Shown: piece by piece, positions 22,114-32,775 of the stretch | Layout: each line of letters opens with the position of its first letter | Position numbering within the stretch: position 1 is the stretch's first letter | Source of the DNA: Lamellibrachia columna | Lineage: Eukaryota > Annelida > Polychaeta > Sabellida > Siboglinidae | Length of the DNA: 64,000 nucleotides | Assembly (NCBI GenBank): GCA_963662155.1 | Contig: OY759271.1 | Location: forward strand, 661,001 to 725,000 | Direction: 5' to 3' | Position numbers and translations under genes: made by a program | Notes under the pieces: model-generated | Database searches by the model: none | Seen by the model: the letters and a program-made list of their open reading frames with translations, nothing else | Told to the model about the DNA's origin: nothing

Positions 22114-23413
22114 CTTCATGAAACGTGCGATCTAAATATGGCTTGAGCTGGCCAAAGTTCACTTTGCGCTTCAACAGCACCCCGTCCTTCTCTAAGTATG
22201 GACCGAGCCAGTTGGCCTCCAGCTTACCACCTGCATCAGACAAGCATAATGTGATATAGTTAATTAAAATGAGACAACTGACATGCATCCTAACATCACC
22301 AAAATATGTATATTATTATTTTAATGCTAATAGTAATATGTAAAATAATAATAAGCAGCCAAGTGAGAAGTATTTTTGTCAAGAGGTGTGACTATAAAAA
22401 GAGGCATTTGTTTGATGAGTTGTCAATCATCAGCTTGCTCAGTTACCATCAATATTGTAGAATGTCTCGTCCTCACATTCTTGCATCTCGCTTTTAATAG
22501 ATCTGGTGACAGTGCTCTGGGATAGACTCCGCTGTACGGTATCTGCTCCCATTAACTCTCAGAGCAAGCATTGTGATAAAAAAAAATTATAATTGACAAA
22601 ATAATTATATTTTACATCTGGTGTGTGAACCACTGGTTTCCATCTCAATGAAAAGTAATTTTTACAATTATTACCCTTAGTGTTCGCCTTCACCATGTTG
22701 CGACGCAACACGTGATCACCCTCCTTGAAATTAAACACCTGTACTCCTTTCGCTATTTTCCTGCTGTATACACGCTTTTGTTTGGACTGGGCACAGGTGA
22801 TGTTTTCTTGAATCTGTAAAGGCAGAAAAAAATTAATACAATTTACAAATAGGATATCTCTGGGAATAATAATGCCATCCAAACAAGGTTTGGAAAGTTG
22901 CATTCAGCATACATATTCTGTGCAAATTACCAGACTTTAAAAAAAAAATCATCAATACTTTTAAAGATAAACCAATATTTGTAGCTAAAACCAAGTTTTT
23001 TTCCATACTTTAAGTTTTTTTATTCAAATATGGCGGCCTTTCTTTTGTTACGATGGAAACAGGCTGTGGCTGGAAAACGTCAACATATATTTTTACTCAC
23101 CAAGACCCATTCCATACCATGTAAAATTGGACTATTTGCATAAATGAAAAAATAACCCTATCTACCTGTGTCTGGCCTTAAAGAAGTGATGTATTAATCA
23201 AAGTTGTTAATCTATTTATGCTGTGCAAAGGGTGTTCATCATATTTCATGAGGATAGTGACATTTGTGTATGACCTTCTCATCAAGTTTCTTGGCATTCT
23301 CCATAAAGCGAGCCACATTAGTCTCCTCACAGACACCTGCAACTTTGATATCAGCTGTCAGTTCGCCGAGGTTGTTCAAGGTTCCTGCCATGTGGGGATC
23401 ACGCTTAGAGAGC
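22114..23413 (-). CDS. GPY/F module and preceding linker exons, copy 1
   Basis: Three exons join in phase. 23413-23275 encodes a helical linker (EETNVARFMENAKKLDEK). 22813-22675 encodes QENITCAQSKQKRVYSRK, then FKEGDHVLRRN. 22230-22114 encodes GGKLEANWLGPYLEKDG and VNFGQLKPYLDRTF. FKxGDxVLxRN followed by WLGPY is the GPY/F module found C-terminal to the integrase core in gypsy-like and Ginger proteins, where it helps multimerise or target the enzyme. Copy 2 has lost the first two of these exons. All splice signals are canonical. Confidence 0.7.
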
Positions 23414-24407
23414 CTTGACAACACAAAATGAAAATGAACAATTAATAAAATATAACTATAAATTGCAACTACTCAGACGAGTAGCACATTTATTTACATG
23501 CATTGTTTTAAAGCATCACACCCACGCAGCAGTAAACGTTGTGTGTTTAAATTTGTTTTGCATTTTCAATCAAAGGACCAACAATTTTGTTTATTATATT
23601 TGTTATCTCTAGTTAGTATATTATGCATTCAGGTATCATTTACACATTATGTTGTCAGTAGTATCAGATGCTGGGCTCTCGCTAGCGCCTGACCACTCAT
23701 TGTCGGGGCATTTGAATTGAAAAATGAGGTTTCTCGCCTAATTGAAAATAATTGGAGAGCCAGGATTTTGGGTGAGGGTTGTGTGAACTGAGTGAAATAT
23801 ATTGAAATCTTGAGTAAAGTGAGAGAAAACGTAAAAAAAATTGTCTTTAGTTTTTGGAGAGTGGAAAGTAGGCAATTTGGCAAGAAGAAATTTAAGCCAG
23901 AGATGGTAATTATTTGACATAAATATATAGGTATGTGTATTTAGTTAAAAAAGACCTTTCACTTTGCAAGAAATGGTAACATGTATTTGCTCACTTTGTA
24001 CGGAGTCATCTTGATAGACTGTTGGTAGGAGATATTGCATGAAAATGCTGCATTCCACAATATGCAAATCCCAATCAGTCTTCTCTGTGCGACAAAATAA
24101 TGTAATGTATACAATACGATTTATTGCCAAACCTTTCTCAGTCATTCAGTACTACTTTTATCCAGCATTCTTCTACTTGATTCAGCAGAGTATTGATATA
24201 TCCAAGGTAGCCTCACCCCCGAAGACAGGGAATGAAGAAATTATTAGTGCATCATAATTTAAGTTCAAAACTTATAATTAAACAATTTATTAATTTTATT
24301 TTGTTAAGATTTTTTTGTAAGCAAAATGAATGAAGGTCTATAACATGACATCTTTAAATCATATTTGTAGAATTTTTCATTAATGGTTGCACTTACAGGA
24401 TACTTAC

Positions 24408-25409
24408 GTGTTTATGTATTTTGAAATTGCAGCACCAATTGACCTGTCTTTGCGTTCGTCTTGCCCTTTACAGGCCAGATGGTAGGCTGACGTTACAGAG
24501 TGACGCACCCCAAATGCCTTCAAGATGTGATCATTGAGCTGACAACAGAAAACCGTAATCAATTACTGCAGGATAAACAACAAGATAGCTTGATTAGCAT
24601 GGACAACATACATAATCCACATCAATTGTTTTATAATGCATCAATCCAACGTAATGTAGTTTCACATATAATAAGTCATCTCGTTGTTCTAATCAGCAAT
24701 GATAAATTGTGGACTAAATTTTACTTCAAACGAAAACAATGTAATTGGGCTGAAAGCAAATTCAGTTGTGTATTTGTGCCATACCTCATTTATAAATTCA
24801 CGACCTTGGTCACTCAGGACGCATTGTGGTGGCCCGTAGGAATAGAAGAGGTCAATGATAGCAGCACTGACATCCCCTGCAGCTTTGCTCTGTCACTGTC
24901 AATCAGAATCCATCATTGAACATTATTGTACATTTGCACTTCAAACATTTGCCATGACAGATACATATACTGTAATCCACATATAAAGCATACGTCCAAG
25001 GGAAGCAAGGAAGCTAGATAATATTGCCCAAAACAGCATCAATGTAAATACTGTCAAATGTAATAGTATTTGAAGTCAGTTCAATTGGTTACAGTGAGGG
25101 CTGATAACAAAGTTAGCCTATAGTGTCATTTACCATGTCCATAAAGGATGTGTGAAGGTCGGTAATAAACTGTGCATATAGAAGTGGACACACAATATGA
25201 TTGAAAGCCAAACAGAACTGTGCAGTGCTATTAGTACCTTAATCGGCCTTGCGAAGACAAACTTGGAAAACAAATCAGTCGCAGTGAAAATGTATTTACT
25301 GCCACGTTCTGTTTCGAAGTAAGGCCCCATCAGGTCGATACCTACTACATCCCAGGTACCATCTGTTTTGATGGGCTGAAGCTCGGGAGCCAGTCTTCAT
25401 TTTGTGCAA
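24408..25409 (-). CDS. DDE integrase core exons, copy 1
   Basis: 25409-25238 encodes ELQPIKTDGTWDVVGIDLMG, then GSKYIFTATDLFSKFVFARP. The Asp of GIDLMGP (codon 25334-25336) is the first catalytic residue. 24889-24785 (35 codons) encodes SAAIIDLFYSYGPPQ and LSDQGREFINE, with the second Asp at 24809-24811. 24538-24408 encodes LNDHILKAFGVRHSVTSAYH, then KGQDERKDRS, where the Glu of QDER (24455-24457) fits the third catalytic residue. All three DDE residues are therefore present, although the usual HPQ-NG text before the Glu has become HLACKG. The first exon is cut at its 5' end by the duplication breakpoint. Phases agree at both joins. Confidence 0.78.
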
Positions 25410-25871
25410 TTTTCACCGACTGCACTATTTCTCATTTGCATTATTTAAATTGACCCAGTAATCTTCAAAGAATACTGTTAGAATAATACCTCTATTATAA
25501 GTGTGTTGCTTTGTGAATTTGTTACTTGAAGTTAGCAATGTGTCATACATGCAGATTTTTTAATCCGTTCGTGGACCTTCATTATTCTGAATATGAAATT
25601 CAAATAGGCTATTCACATAGTAGATAGTTTGAAGTAAAATAATGTCAGATTTGACGAGCTATTATATTGAGAAGCAATTTTAAAAGACTGCAGTGGTGTT
25701 ACGTCTAGTGAGCATATATCGTTAGATTATTCCTACTTACACCTTAAAAGCTTCATAATCCAGGTGTTCGTAACACATGATGTACAGAGTTAAAAAAAGA
25801 AGTGTGCCATATATTGTACATAAATGTATTCACGTATAATTAGATAAATTACCCTTATTTTTGTAACTTAC

Positions 25872-28670
25872 AGAGATGACAATTTCCTCAAATTGTCTGG
25901 CACCAGATACAGGGTTTCGGTGGAGTACAACCCTGTTATGATTGTTGTCTCACATGCCCTCTTTGCCTGTATGAGCAGTGTTTCCACAACCTAAAACGTG
26001 AAATGTGTCAACAATAAATTATTTAATAAATACCATCTATAAGCAATGCATCATAACCGAAAGGTTATTAAAAAGAAAGGACGGTATAGATAGAACAAAT
26101 AAAGCACAATGATTTGCATTGTAACAAAACTTATAATGTTTTCAAAACCTAACTTCAAAATAGCGTTTTCCATTAAAGTTAGAAGGAAACTGAAATAAAA
26201 CTTTAGAATTTGACCATTTGTCAACCTCACTTTTGTTCTGACCCTTCAAAGTGCATGATGTCCGAGGCAAGCCCATAGACACTGATAGATTGGATAAGGT
26301 ATCGAATGCATACACAACCTGCTATTTACTTTAGTGATGCTTTCACAACTTTAATTTGTTAATTTATTTATAATAAACAGAAAAAATATGAGCACAATAG
26401 CTGTGAGGTGGCAATTTTGGCAAATACTGGACGAGGTGGGTGACAAAGACAGCGAGGTGGCCCACCTGCACAAGGGAAAATCTACCATATATTTCAAGAG
26501 GAAATGTTTCACTACAACATATCTCAATAGCATTGTTTGGTATCTTACCCCAGGACATGCCGAGGCAAGGGCAGCATAGTCGGTCAATAGTCTAAGGCGT
26601 TGTCCCCTCAGTGCTACACAATGTCGTGCATACTTCGCTGGAACGCGGCCTGCCCTAAAAACAGATCAAATATCATTTGTAGAGATACGTAGCACTTAGT
26701 TTGATGTATAAATATAAATGTGACTGCAATTCCTACAATGTATACGTAAAAGCAATTTGACAACATTACTTTTGTTTTAAAGAATGATCATTATTTTTGT
26801 GTAAGATCTTGAGGCTCCTGTCTGCACTCCTTATAATTATAGGAGTTATAGTGTACATTTAGTAAAAATTGTGTCTTGCCTCTCAAGCCGTGAATTATAG
26901 TCAGGCTAACGAAAATGTTACCATGGATTGCTCCCACTAAGAGCGATGAAAATCAGGCATGACTTTAAGTAACAGTTACAACAAAAATAATGCATATTAA
27001 ACTTGAACACTTGATGGAAAATATCCCCCTATGCATACAATAAGAAAATATAACTTAATTCTTCAGAATAAAATTTTTTTTTCTCGGACCTCCAAAAATC
27101 CATTTCTACACTTTTTTGGACATTGGTCCTATAGATGCTACATGGTGATGGCTTGTTTTGAAATTTAAAGCCTGAAGATTCTAATTATAATATATATTAT
27201 AATAGCTAACTTACTTGGGTTCTTGGAATGTGAACATGTCATGAAGGTCGCTGAGCACAATGTCCCTCACCTGTAAACACATAAAATTTAACATCTTATA
27301 ATTTCAAACCCTGCAAAATTCCATTAATATGTGATTGCTGTATTATAGAGTGACATTTGCAGACATGTATTTTAATAGTCACATTTCTACATGAAAATGA
27401 GGGATATGCAAATGATTTAGGGATGATAGAATACATAATTTGCATGATAGATGTCCATACTAATATTGATGGAAAGTTCATCAAAATCCATAAAATATTA
27501 GCTAAGTTACGAAGTGTTTGATTTTGCCATTTTACGGTTACCATTATTGTCTTAAGTATTGCTACCTTATCAGCAAACTGTCTCTTTGTGCATGTTGTAA
27601 TGAGAGCGTAGGCCTCTTGTACATGTGGGGCAACTTTGTCAGGATTCCACTCCACCAAGTCATCATCCAGTGAAAGAAAATCTGAAACAAAATCATGGGA
27701 TTTGTACATGTAAAAGAACAGGTGACAATATTGAAAACAAATAGCTTTAAAAAATCATTTGCACACTGTATTAGATAATTCACTACAAACGCTGGGCTCT
27801 AAATTAATGATACCAGTTGTCAGAAAATGTCTTTTTTATTATAACTGCCTGCGGACAAGTAGATTATTTGATGTATTTCTAGCCCTTGACAAGTGTAGAC
27901 TTACAGTAAACCTCACATAAGTCGGAATGAAAGGGACCAAGCGATTTAATCCGAGTTAGGTGAAGATCCGACTTAGACATAGATTTCGTATGGGAAATAA
28001 ATACATTCCAAGTCGGAATTGTGTCCAAGCTGAGCGAAGATACGACTTAGGAGAATCTGACGTATGCAAGGTTGACTGTATTTATAGTTATAAAGAAGAA
28101 TGTTGGATAGTACTTACCTATCTGTCAAAAATATACTATAAAAATCTGTGGTCTTATACTAAACTTGCAACAGAATGACCGTTAAAGTGACCCGTCACAA
28201 CAAAAGGTTAGATGAACATAAACTTAAGTCTAATTTGCAACAACAAAGCAACAATTTGTCTGCAAACAAAAACAATAGGTGCTGCATCAACTCGTTATCA
28301 GATTTATTGGCGCAAAAATTATCACTTTCACCAAAGTGTGTTATCGCGGCATGTCAAAAGCCCGATATTTATTCCTGTTGTTGAATTGGACAAAAATGCA
28401 CCAAAACAAAAAACAAATTGATTAAGCACCTTTAATTAGGATACGTACCTAAGCACATGTGATCTGTTTGTTTGGAAATCGCCTGCATAATGATGCACAA
28501 AGACATTTTAGTCATAATGACAAGAAAAATAATTTCTCACTATTGTGTTATGAAAAAAATAAAACTTCAAACTACAAAACAGACATTTACCTTAACATAG
28601 CACTTTTTCTGTGAGAAGTCAGTCATCCTTTTCACAATCGTGACTCAGATGTGCACACGTGTCTGCAGAC
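25872..28670 (-). CDS. Unrecognised C-terminal exons, copy 2
   Basis: Counterparts of the copy 1 exons lie at 28670-28591, 28482-28449, 27681-27566, 27270-27215, 26654-26549 and 25990-25872. All keep GT/AG sites. The exon 27270-27215 is complete here (ends TFQEPK, phase 2) and joins the next exon in frame, unlike in copy 1. The first exon has lost two bases (gaagtcagtc versus gaagtcacagtc), which breaks frame in this copy. The two copies therefore carry complementary damage. No domain is recognised. Confidence 0.5.
27904..28078. mobile_element. MITE with Tigger-like ends (copy 2)
   Basis: Same element as 19969-20153, with TA flanks and the left end cagtaaacctcacataagtc. It is 175 bp long because of small deletions. 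Confidence 0.8.
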
Positions 28671-29000
28671 CTATCCAAACAAAGTGAAAAATTTGCTGAG
28701 CATGTATAACATCAGAGAATGTGGTTTTTATTATATTTTGGTGAAAATATTACAGCCTATCCCACCAAAAGAATCAGCATAAATTGTCAACAATTTCCTA
28801 CTTGAAAACATTTCAACTATACCAGTATCTTTCAATATATTTCAACCACATTGAATATATACGTACACATGTATAATTATCATATGCATATATTTTACAT
28901 CTACTGTTTATGCCAAGGGAAATTAAAGATCCCACTCGCGTTATATAAATGCGTACTCTTCAATATCATGGCAATTATTAAGTTACACATTAAGTCTAAC

Positions 29001-29819
29001 CTCATGCTGCTTGGGAAGTGTGTCATGACAGCACGTTCAATGCAGGTTCGCAAGTGTCCACGCATTGCAGCCTGATCGTACTCGTCACTGGGGAATTCCT
29101 CATAACACACAGATGTTGCTGCTGCAATGGCGTAGAGCCCACAATCAATGACCCCACTCTGTCGCTGACTGGTGTCAACAACACACCTGATTCTTGAGTG
29201 TGTTGTCACAGCAGTGATGCAATCTGCATTTTGCAGTGCATGTTGATACTTCTGTTGAGCGAGTCATAAACGATGACATCTGCATCCACGTGGGGTGGTG
29301 GAGTGGCGACAGTTACCCTGTGCAGTTCTCCATCATGCAGTACATGCACAAACGGTCCACTCGCAACAGCGAACTGCAGAACGGCACCGAGAACTGGGTT
29401 TTGCAAGCCGGCCATTCCAGGAAATTGCTTCTTCAGCAATTGTAGTTCTACCCATACGTGGTCGTCTGTCAGCAAACTGAACTCATCTAAAACGAAGTCC
29501 ACACGCTGCTGTTTTGACGAACACACAACCTTAGCGTTCTTGATGTGTGGCCGCTTGGTTGGCACTGGCAGCTGTGAGGCAGTCATCGCTGGGCGGGTGG
29601 TAGTCGAAAGGAGTGCAGCAGCTGGGCGGGTGGTAGTCGTCACGATTGCAGCAGCTGGACGGGTGGTAGTCGTCATGATTGCAGCAACTGGGCGGGTGGT
29701 AGTCGTCACGATTGCCGTAGCTGGGCGGGTGGTAGTCGTCACGATTGCAGCAGCTGGGCGGGTGGTAGTCGTCACGATTGCAGCAGCTGGGCGGGTGGTA
29801 GTCGAAACGAGTGCAGCAG
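29001..29819 (-). pseudogene. Repeat linker plus Ulp1/C48 protease exon, copy 2
   Basis: About eight in-frame 33-bp units encode TTTTRPAAAIV and variants. Then a segment missing from copy 1 (HIKNAKVVCSSKQQRVDF, DDHVWVELQLLKKQ) leads into FPGMAGLQNPVLG, VLHDGELHRVTVA, DADVIVYDSLNRS and QIASLL. One base is missing after this, where copy 1 has a TGA, so QRQSGVIDCGLYAIAAAT continues in the next frame. The catalytic Cys codon is 29141-29143. Ulp1-type proteases cleave SUMO-like tags. The missing HW at the histidine position suggests altered or lost activity even before the frameshift. Confidence 0.72.
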
Positions 29820-29987
29820 CTGGGCAGGCAGTACTCATTAATTATTTAGTTAATGATTAGGTGAAGTTAATCACCTCATGCCTGTTATTTGATACAATGG
29901 GAAGAAATATGCAGCACCCAACCAAGAGAAAAACAATAAAAAAACATTACTAAAAATACATATAAAAAACAGATAAGTTTACTATAC

Positions 29988-30104
29988 CTTCATGAAACGT
30001 GCGATCTAAATATGGCTTGAGCTGGCCAAAGTTCACTTTGCGCTTCAACAGCACCCCGTCCTTCTCTAAGTATGGACCGAGCCAGTTGGCCTCCAGCTTA
30101 CCAT
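29988..30104 (-). CDS. GPY/F exon, copy 2
   Basis: A 117-bp exon identical in layout to 22114-22230 (WLGPY, GQLKPYLDRTF). One change at its 5' edge makes the first complete codon Asp instead of Gly. With the two preceding exons deleted, it would splice directly after the DDE exon at 30261 in this copy. Confidence 0.6.
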
Positions 30105-30260
30105 CTGCATCAGACAAGCATAATGTGATATAGTTAATTAAAATGAGACAACTGACATGCATCCTAACATCACCAAAATATGCATATTATTATTTTAATG
30201 CTAATAGTAATATGTAAAATAATAATAAGCAGCCAAGTGAGAAGTATATTTGTGCCATAC

Positions 30261-31435
30261 CTCATTTATAAATTCACGACCTTGGTCACTCAGGAGGCGT
30301 TGTGGTGGCCCGTAGGAATAGAAGAGGTCAATGATGGCAGCACTGACATCCCCTGCAGCTTTGCTCTGTCACTGTCAATCAGAATTCATCATTGAACATT
30401 ATTGTACATTTGCACTTCATACATTTGCCATGATAGATACATATACTGTAATCCACATATAAAGCATACGTCCAAGAGAAGCAAGGAAGCTAGATAATAT
30501 TGCCCAAAACAGCATCAATGTTAACACTGTCAAATGCAATAGTATTTGAAGAAAGTCAGTTCAATTGGTTACAGTGAGGGCTGATAACAAAGTTAGCCTA
30601 TAGTGTCATTTACCATGTCCATAAATGGATGTGCGAAGGTCGGTAATAAACTGTGCATATAGGAGTGGACACACAATATGATTGAAAGCCAAACAGAACT
30701 GTGCAGTGCTATTAGTACCTTAATCGGCCTTGCGAAGACAAACTTAGAAAACAAATCAGTCGCAGTGAAAATGTATTTACCCCGTTCTGTTTCGAAGTAA
30801 GGCCCCATCAGGTCGATACCTACTACATCCCAGGTACCATCTGTTTTGATGGGCTGAAGCTCGGGAGCCAGTCTTCATTTTGTGCTGGCATGCGGGCACG
30901 CTTTCACCTACAATGTGAAATAGAAAAGAATCAGAAGACATTTTGTTAAATTCACTATAAATATTATGCAACACAGAATGCAAGTTTAATCACTGAAAAA
31001 TTAATCATAAGACATTTTGATAAATTCATACAACACAGAATGCGAGTTTAATCACTGAAAGCCTGAAAAAAATAATCACAATGCTAAATTGTTGACGTCA
31101 TTACCAGATGATGTAATAGTTTCACCAGCACTAGCAAAGTACAATAAAGTTATGACATAGTGGCATAGTCTCTGTAACACTACACAGGCTTAACATATCA
31201 CTCATGCTGTTATGGCAATTTGTACTCCAATTACATTTATAAAGATAGTATGTTTAACTTACCCAATATATCACATCTTTTGCCATCGTAGTCCAGTTTT
31301 TTCAAAGTAACCGCCACGCCCCGATAACCCCCAGTGCCCGGATCATCGTGGCACTCTCTAAGTGCTGCCTCGATCTCAGTACGGCTGCGCAGTACCAACC
31401 GCAGGCCTCCTTTTGCCACAAAGCACAACTTTCCC
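30261..31435 (-). pseudogene. Integrase zinc module and DDE core, copy 2 and single-copy 5' exon
   Basis: 31435-31260 is the single-copy upstream exon: LRLVLRSRTEIEAALRECHD, then DPGTGGYRGVAVTLKKLD. This matches the H-x-H half of the integrase HHCC zinc module, with Tyr replacing the second His. A frameshift follows LDY. 30907-30719 continues with a CxxC remnant (ACQHKMK), a shift, then ELQPIKTDGTWDVVGIDLMG (first Asp at 30812-30814) and IFTATDLFSKFVFARP. 30365-30261 gives PPQRLLSDQGREFINE with the second Asp. The exon carrying the catalytic Glu is deleted in this copy. The two frameshifts around the zinc module mean the 5' end is dead or mis-modelled. No initiator ATG is assigned. Confidence 0.65.
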
Positions 31436-31454
31436 CTGCAACACACACTATCCA

Positions 31455-31875
31455 TTAATTAGTGAATATTATATAAATATTCAAAATATATTTTTAACTA
31501 TTGGAGACAAATAACATGAAGAATGCTTGTCCCAACACTTGTGTGCAAATTATGTGCATAAATTGATAAACTCTACATGCAGATGAACGTTCTGCAAATA
31601 ATTGCTAATATTTCGTAGATCAGTGTGGTACGTGATAATGATAATATAGTGAACTTAATGCGCCTGCGTCCCCAGGAACCAGCTCATAGAAGTATGTGCA
31701 GAAGTGGAAATAGATAACCGAATGTTTCAGTACTTAAGACAAAACATTTGGTTGCTGACATTTTTTTACTTAGGAAATAATCATTGTATAATTGCTATAC
31801 TGGATGAAATATACAGATTCATCGTACGATGGTGCTTGTTTTGTTTGTTTATTTTCTAACCTGGAAATTTGCATG
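31455..31875. other. Non-coding; no exon or promoter identified
   Basis: This region lies upstream of the integrase gene on its strand. I see no further exon, ATG or promoter motif that I can defend. Confidence 0.4.
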
Positions 31876-31879
31876 TGAC

Positions 31880-32235
31880 TCAATATGATCCGTGCTGCCA
31901 TGCAGAGAAAGCACATTTGTCAATGTCAATATTAGTTTTGGGGACAAAAAGTTGTTGTGGCACAGATGATCTTAGATTCCTAGGGATATCTGTAAAATGC
32001 AAGAAACTAACCAAGTAGGGTGGTTGTTGTGTAGAAAGGGCCCAATACATAATGGTAGCTAATTTGGTTCGATACACAACCAGAAGACAGTGGAGCTGTT
32101 TAAGTAGAGGAAGTGATGTTGAGAAACGAGGGGCTTTGATTACAACACATGCCAAACAATTATGTACTCCTTCAAGTCCTTTTTAGCAACATTGTTTAGC
32201 AGTGACTTGCAATAGTCAAGGCGACTACACATTAT
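31880..32235 (-). mobile_element. L2-like LINE, C-terminal RT fragment
   Basis: The minus strand reads SRLDYCKSLLNNVAKKDLK, a small shift, then LPLLKQLHCLLVVYRTK, TQQPPYLVSFLHF and NLRSSVPQQL, ending near KCAFSAW. SRLDYCNSLL, then a Leu-His-Trp-Leu-Pro-type box, then RSS and AFS-A-P-W is the hallmark C-terminal order of L2/CR1-group reverse transcriptases. Frameshifts at both ends show it is a relic. Confidence 0.7.
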
Positions 32236-32765
32236 AGGGGACTTGTGTACTTCGATTTTGCCATTATAACTATAGTTTTGCCTAAATTTGATACCTCAGT
32301 GCTTTAGTTCCATGGCACATACCAGGGTGCTATTTGGCCCTCAAAATGCGCTAAGATAGAACATTTTTGTAACATAAATATGCCTGGGATCATATTGAAT
32401 GATGGAACTAAAGCACCGACTCCTGTGACTGAGCACAGCTCAACTCTATTTCAGATCCTCCACTATGAAAACAATCTGCGTAAGTCAGCTAAATCAAATA
32501 TCAATGACTGCACATACCTCTCAAACGAAACTTCTTTGCAGATCGCTGCACACTGGCTCTAAATGTATTGCTAACGGACGTGTGGCAGAACCCATTTGCA
32601 AGGAAATAAAACATGTGATCGAAGCGTGGTGAATCCGCAGTCAGACCCACACTGGCCACAGCCACAGGCATCGTTTAAAACTGAAAAATGACTTAACATT
32701 GTAGGTATATAATATAAATCACACACGCACGTGCGCGTGCACACAGACACACACAAAACTGGTAC
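32236..32765. other. Non-coding, with CA/CG microsatellite
   Basis: Bases 32716-32757 are an alternating purine-pyrimidine run (cacacacgcacgtgcgcgtg). No gene was supported. Confidence 0.5.
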
Positions 32766-32775
32766 ACACTCTCAG

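Larger units (their letters stand above)
17702..25410. repeat. 7.7-kb tandem duplication, copy 1 (downstream)
   Basis: From attgacccagta at 17702 this copy is colinear with the block starting at 25449 (offset about 7,747, drifting with indels). Both hold the same exons and the same MITE. Copy 1 alone keeps 22380-24770. It has an imperfect short duplication near 21040-21090, lacks ~160 bp present in copy 2 at 26755-26915, and has a 12-bp deletion at one splice donor. It ends at ttcattttgtg (25409), 38 bases before copy 2 begins. Confidence 0.92.
25449..30890. repeat. 7.7-kb tandem duplication, copy 2 (upstream, shortened)
   Basis: Colinear with 17702-25410 but lacking the counterpart of 22380-24770. 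The join at about 30245 reads gaagtatatttgtgcc. It mixes gaagtatttttgtc (22370) with gttgtgtatttgtgcc (24765), so the deletion used short microhomology. It contains an extra ~160 bp at 26755-26915. Confidence 0.92.
17466..31435 (-). pseudogene. Integrase-GPY/F-Ulp1 fusion gene with internal tandem duplication
   Basis: Minus-strand exons read in order: HHCC zinc module (31435), DDE integrase core, GPY/F module, threonine-rich repeat linker, Ulp1/C48 protease, five unrecognised exons, terminal exon (17466). This is the domain order of gypsy-like/Ginger-type integrases fused to a SUMO-protease domain (KRBA2-like proteins in many animals). In Ginger transposons such an integrase acts as the transposase. 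Phases agree across nearly every junction, and a stop plus AATAAA close the gene. A ~7.7-kb stretch occurs twice in tandem (25409-17702 and 30890-25449). Both copies have lesions: frameshifts, a TGA in the protease, and a large deletion. A full intact reading is therefore impossible from either copy alone. No terminal inverted repeats were identified, so transposon relic or domesticated gene cannot be decided. Confidence 0.7.

Noticed and set aside
25134..25169. Small exon (FITDLHTSFMDM) between integrase exons
   Set aside because: The flanking exons join perfectly without it (ARPIK to SKAAGDVSAAI, as in the family), and copy 2 has a frameshifting insertion in it.
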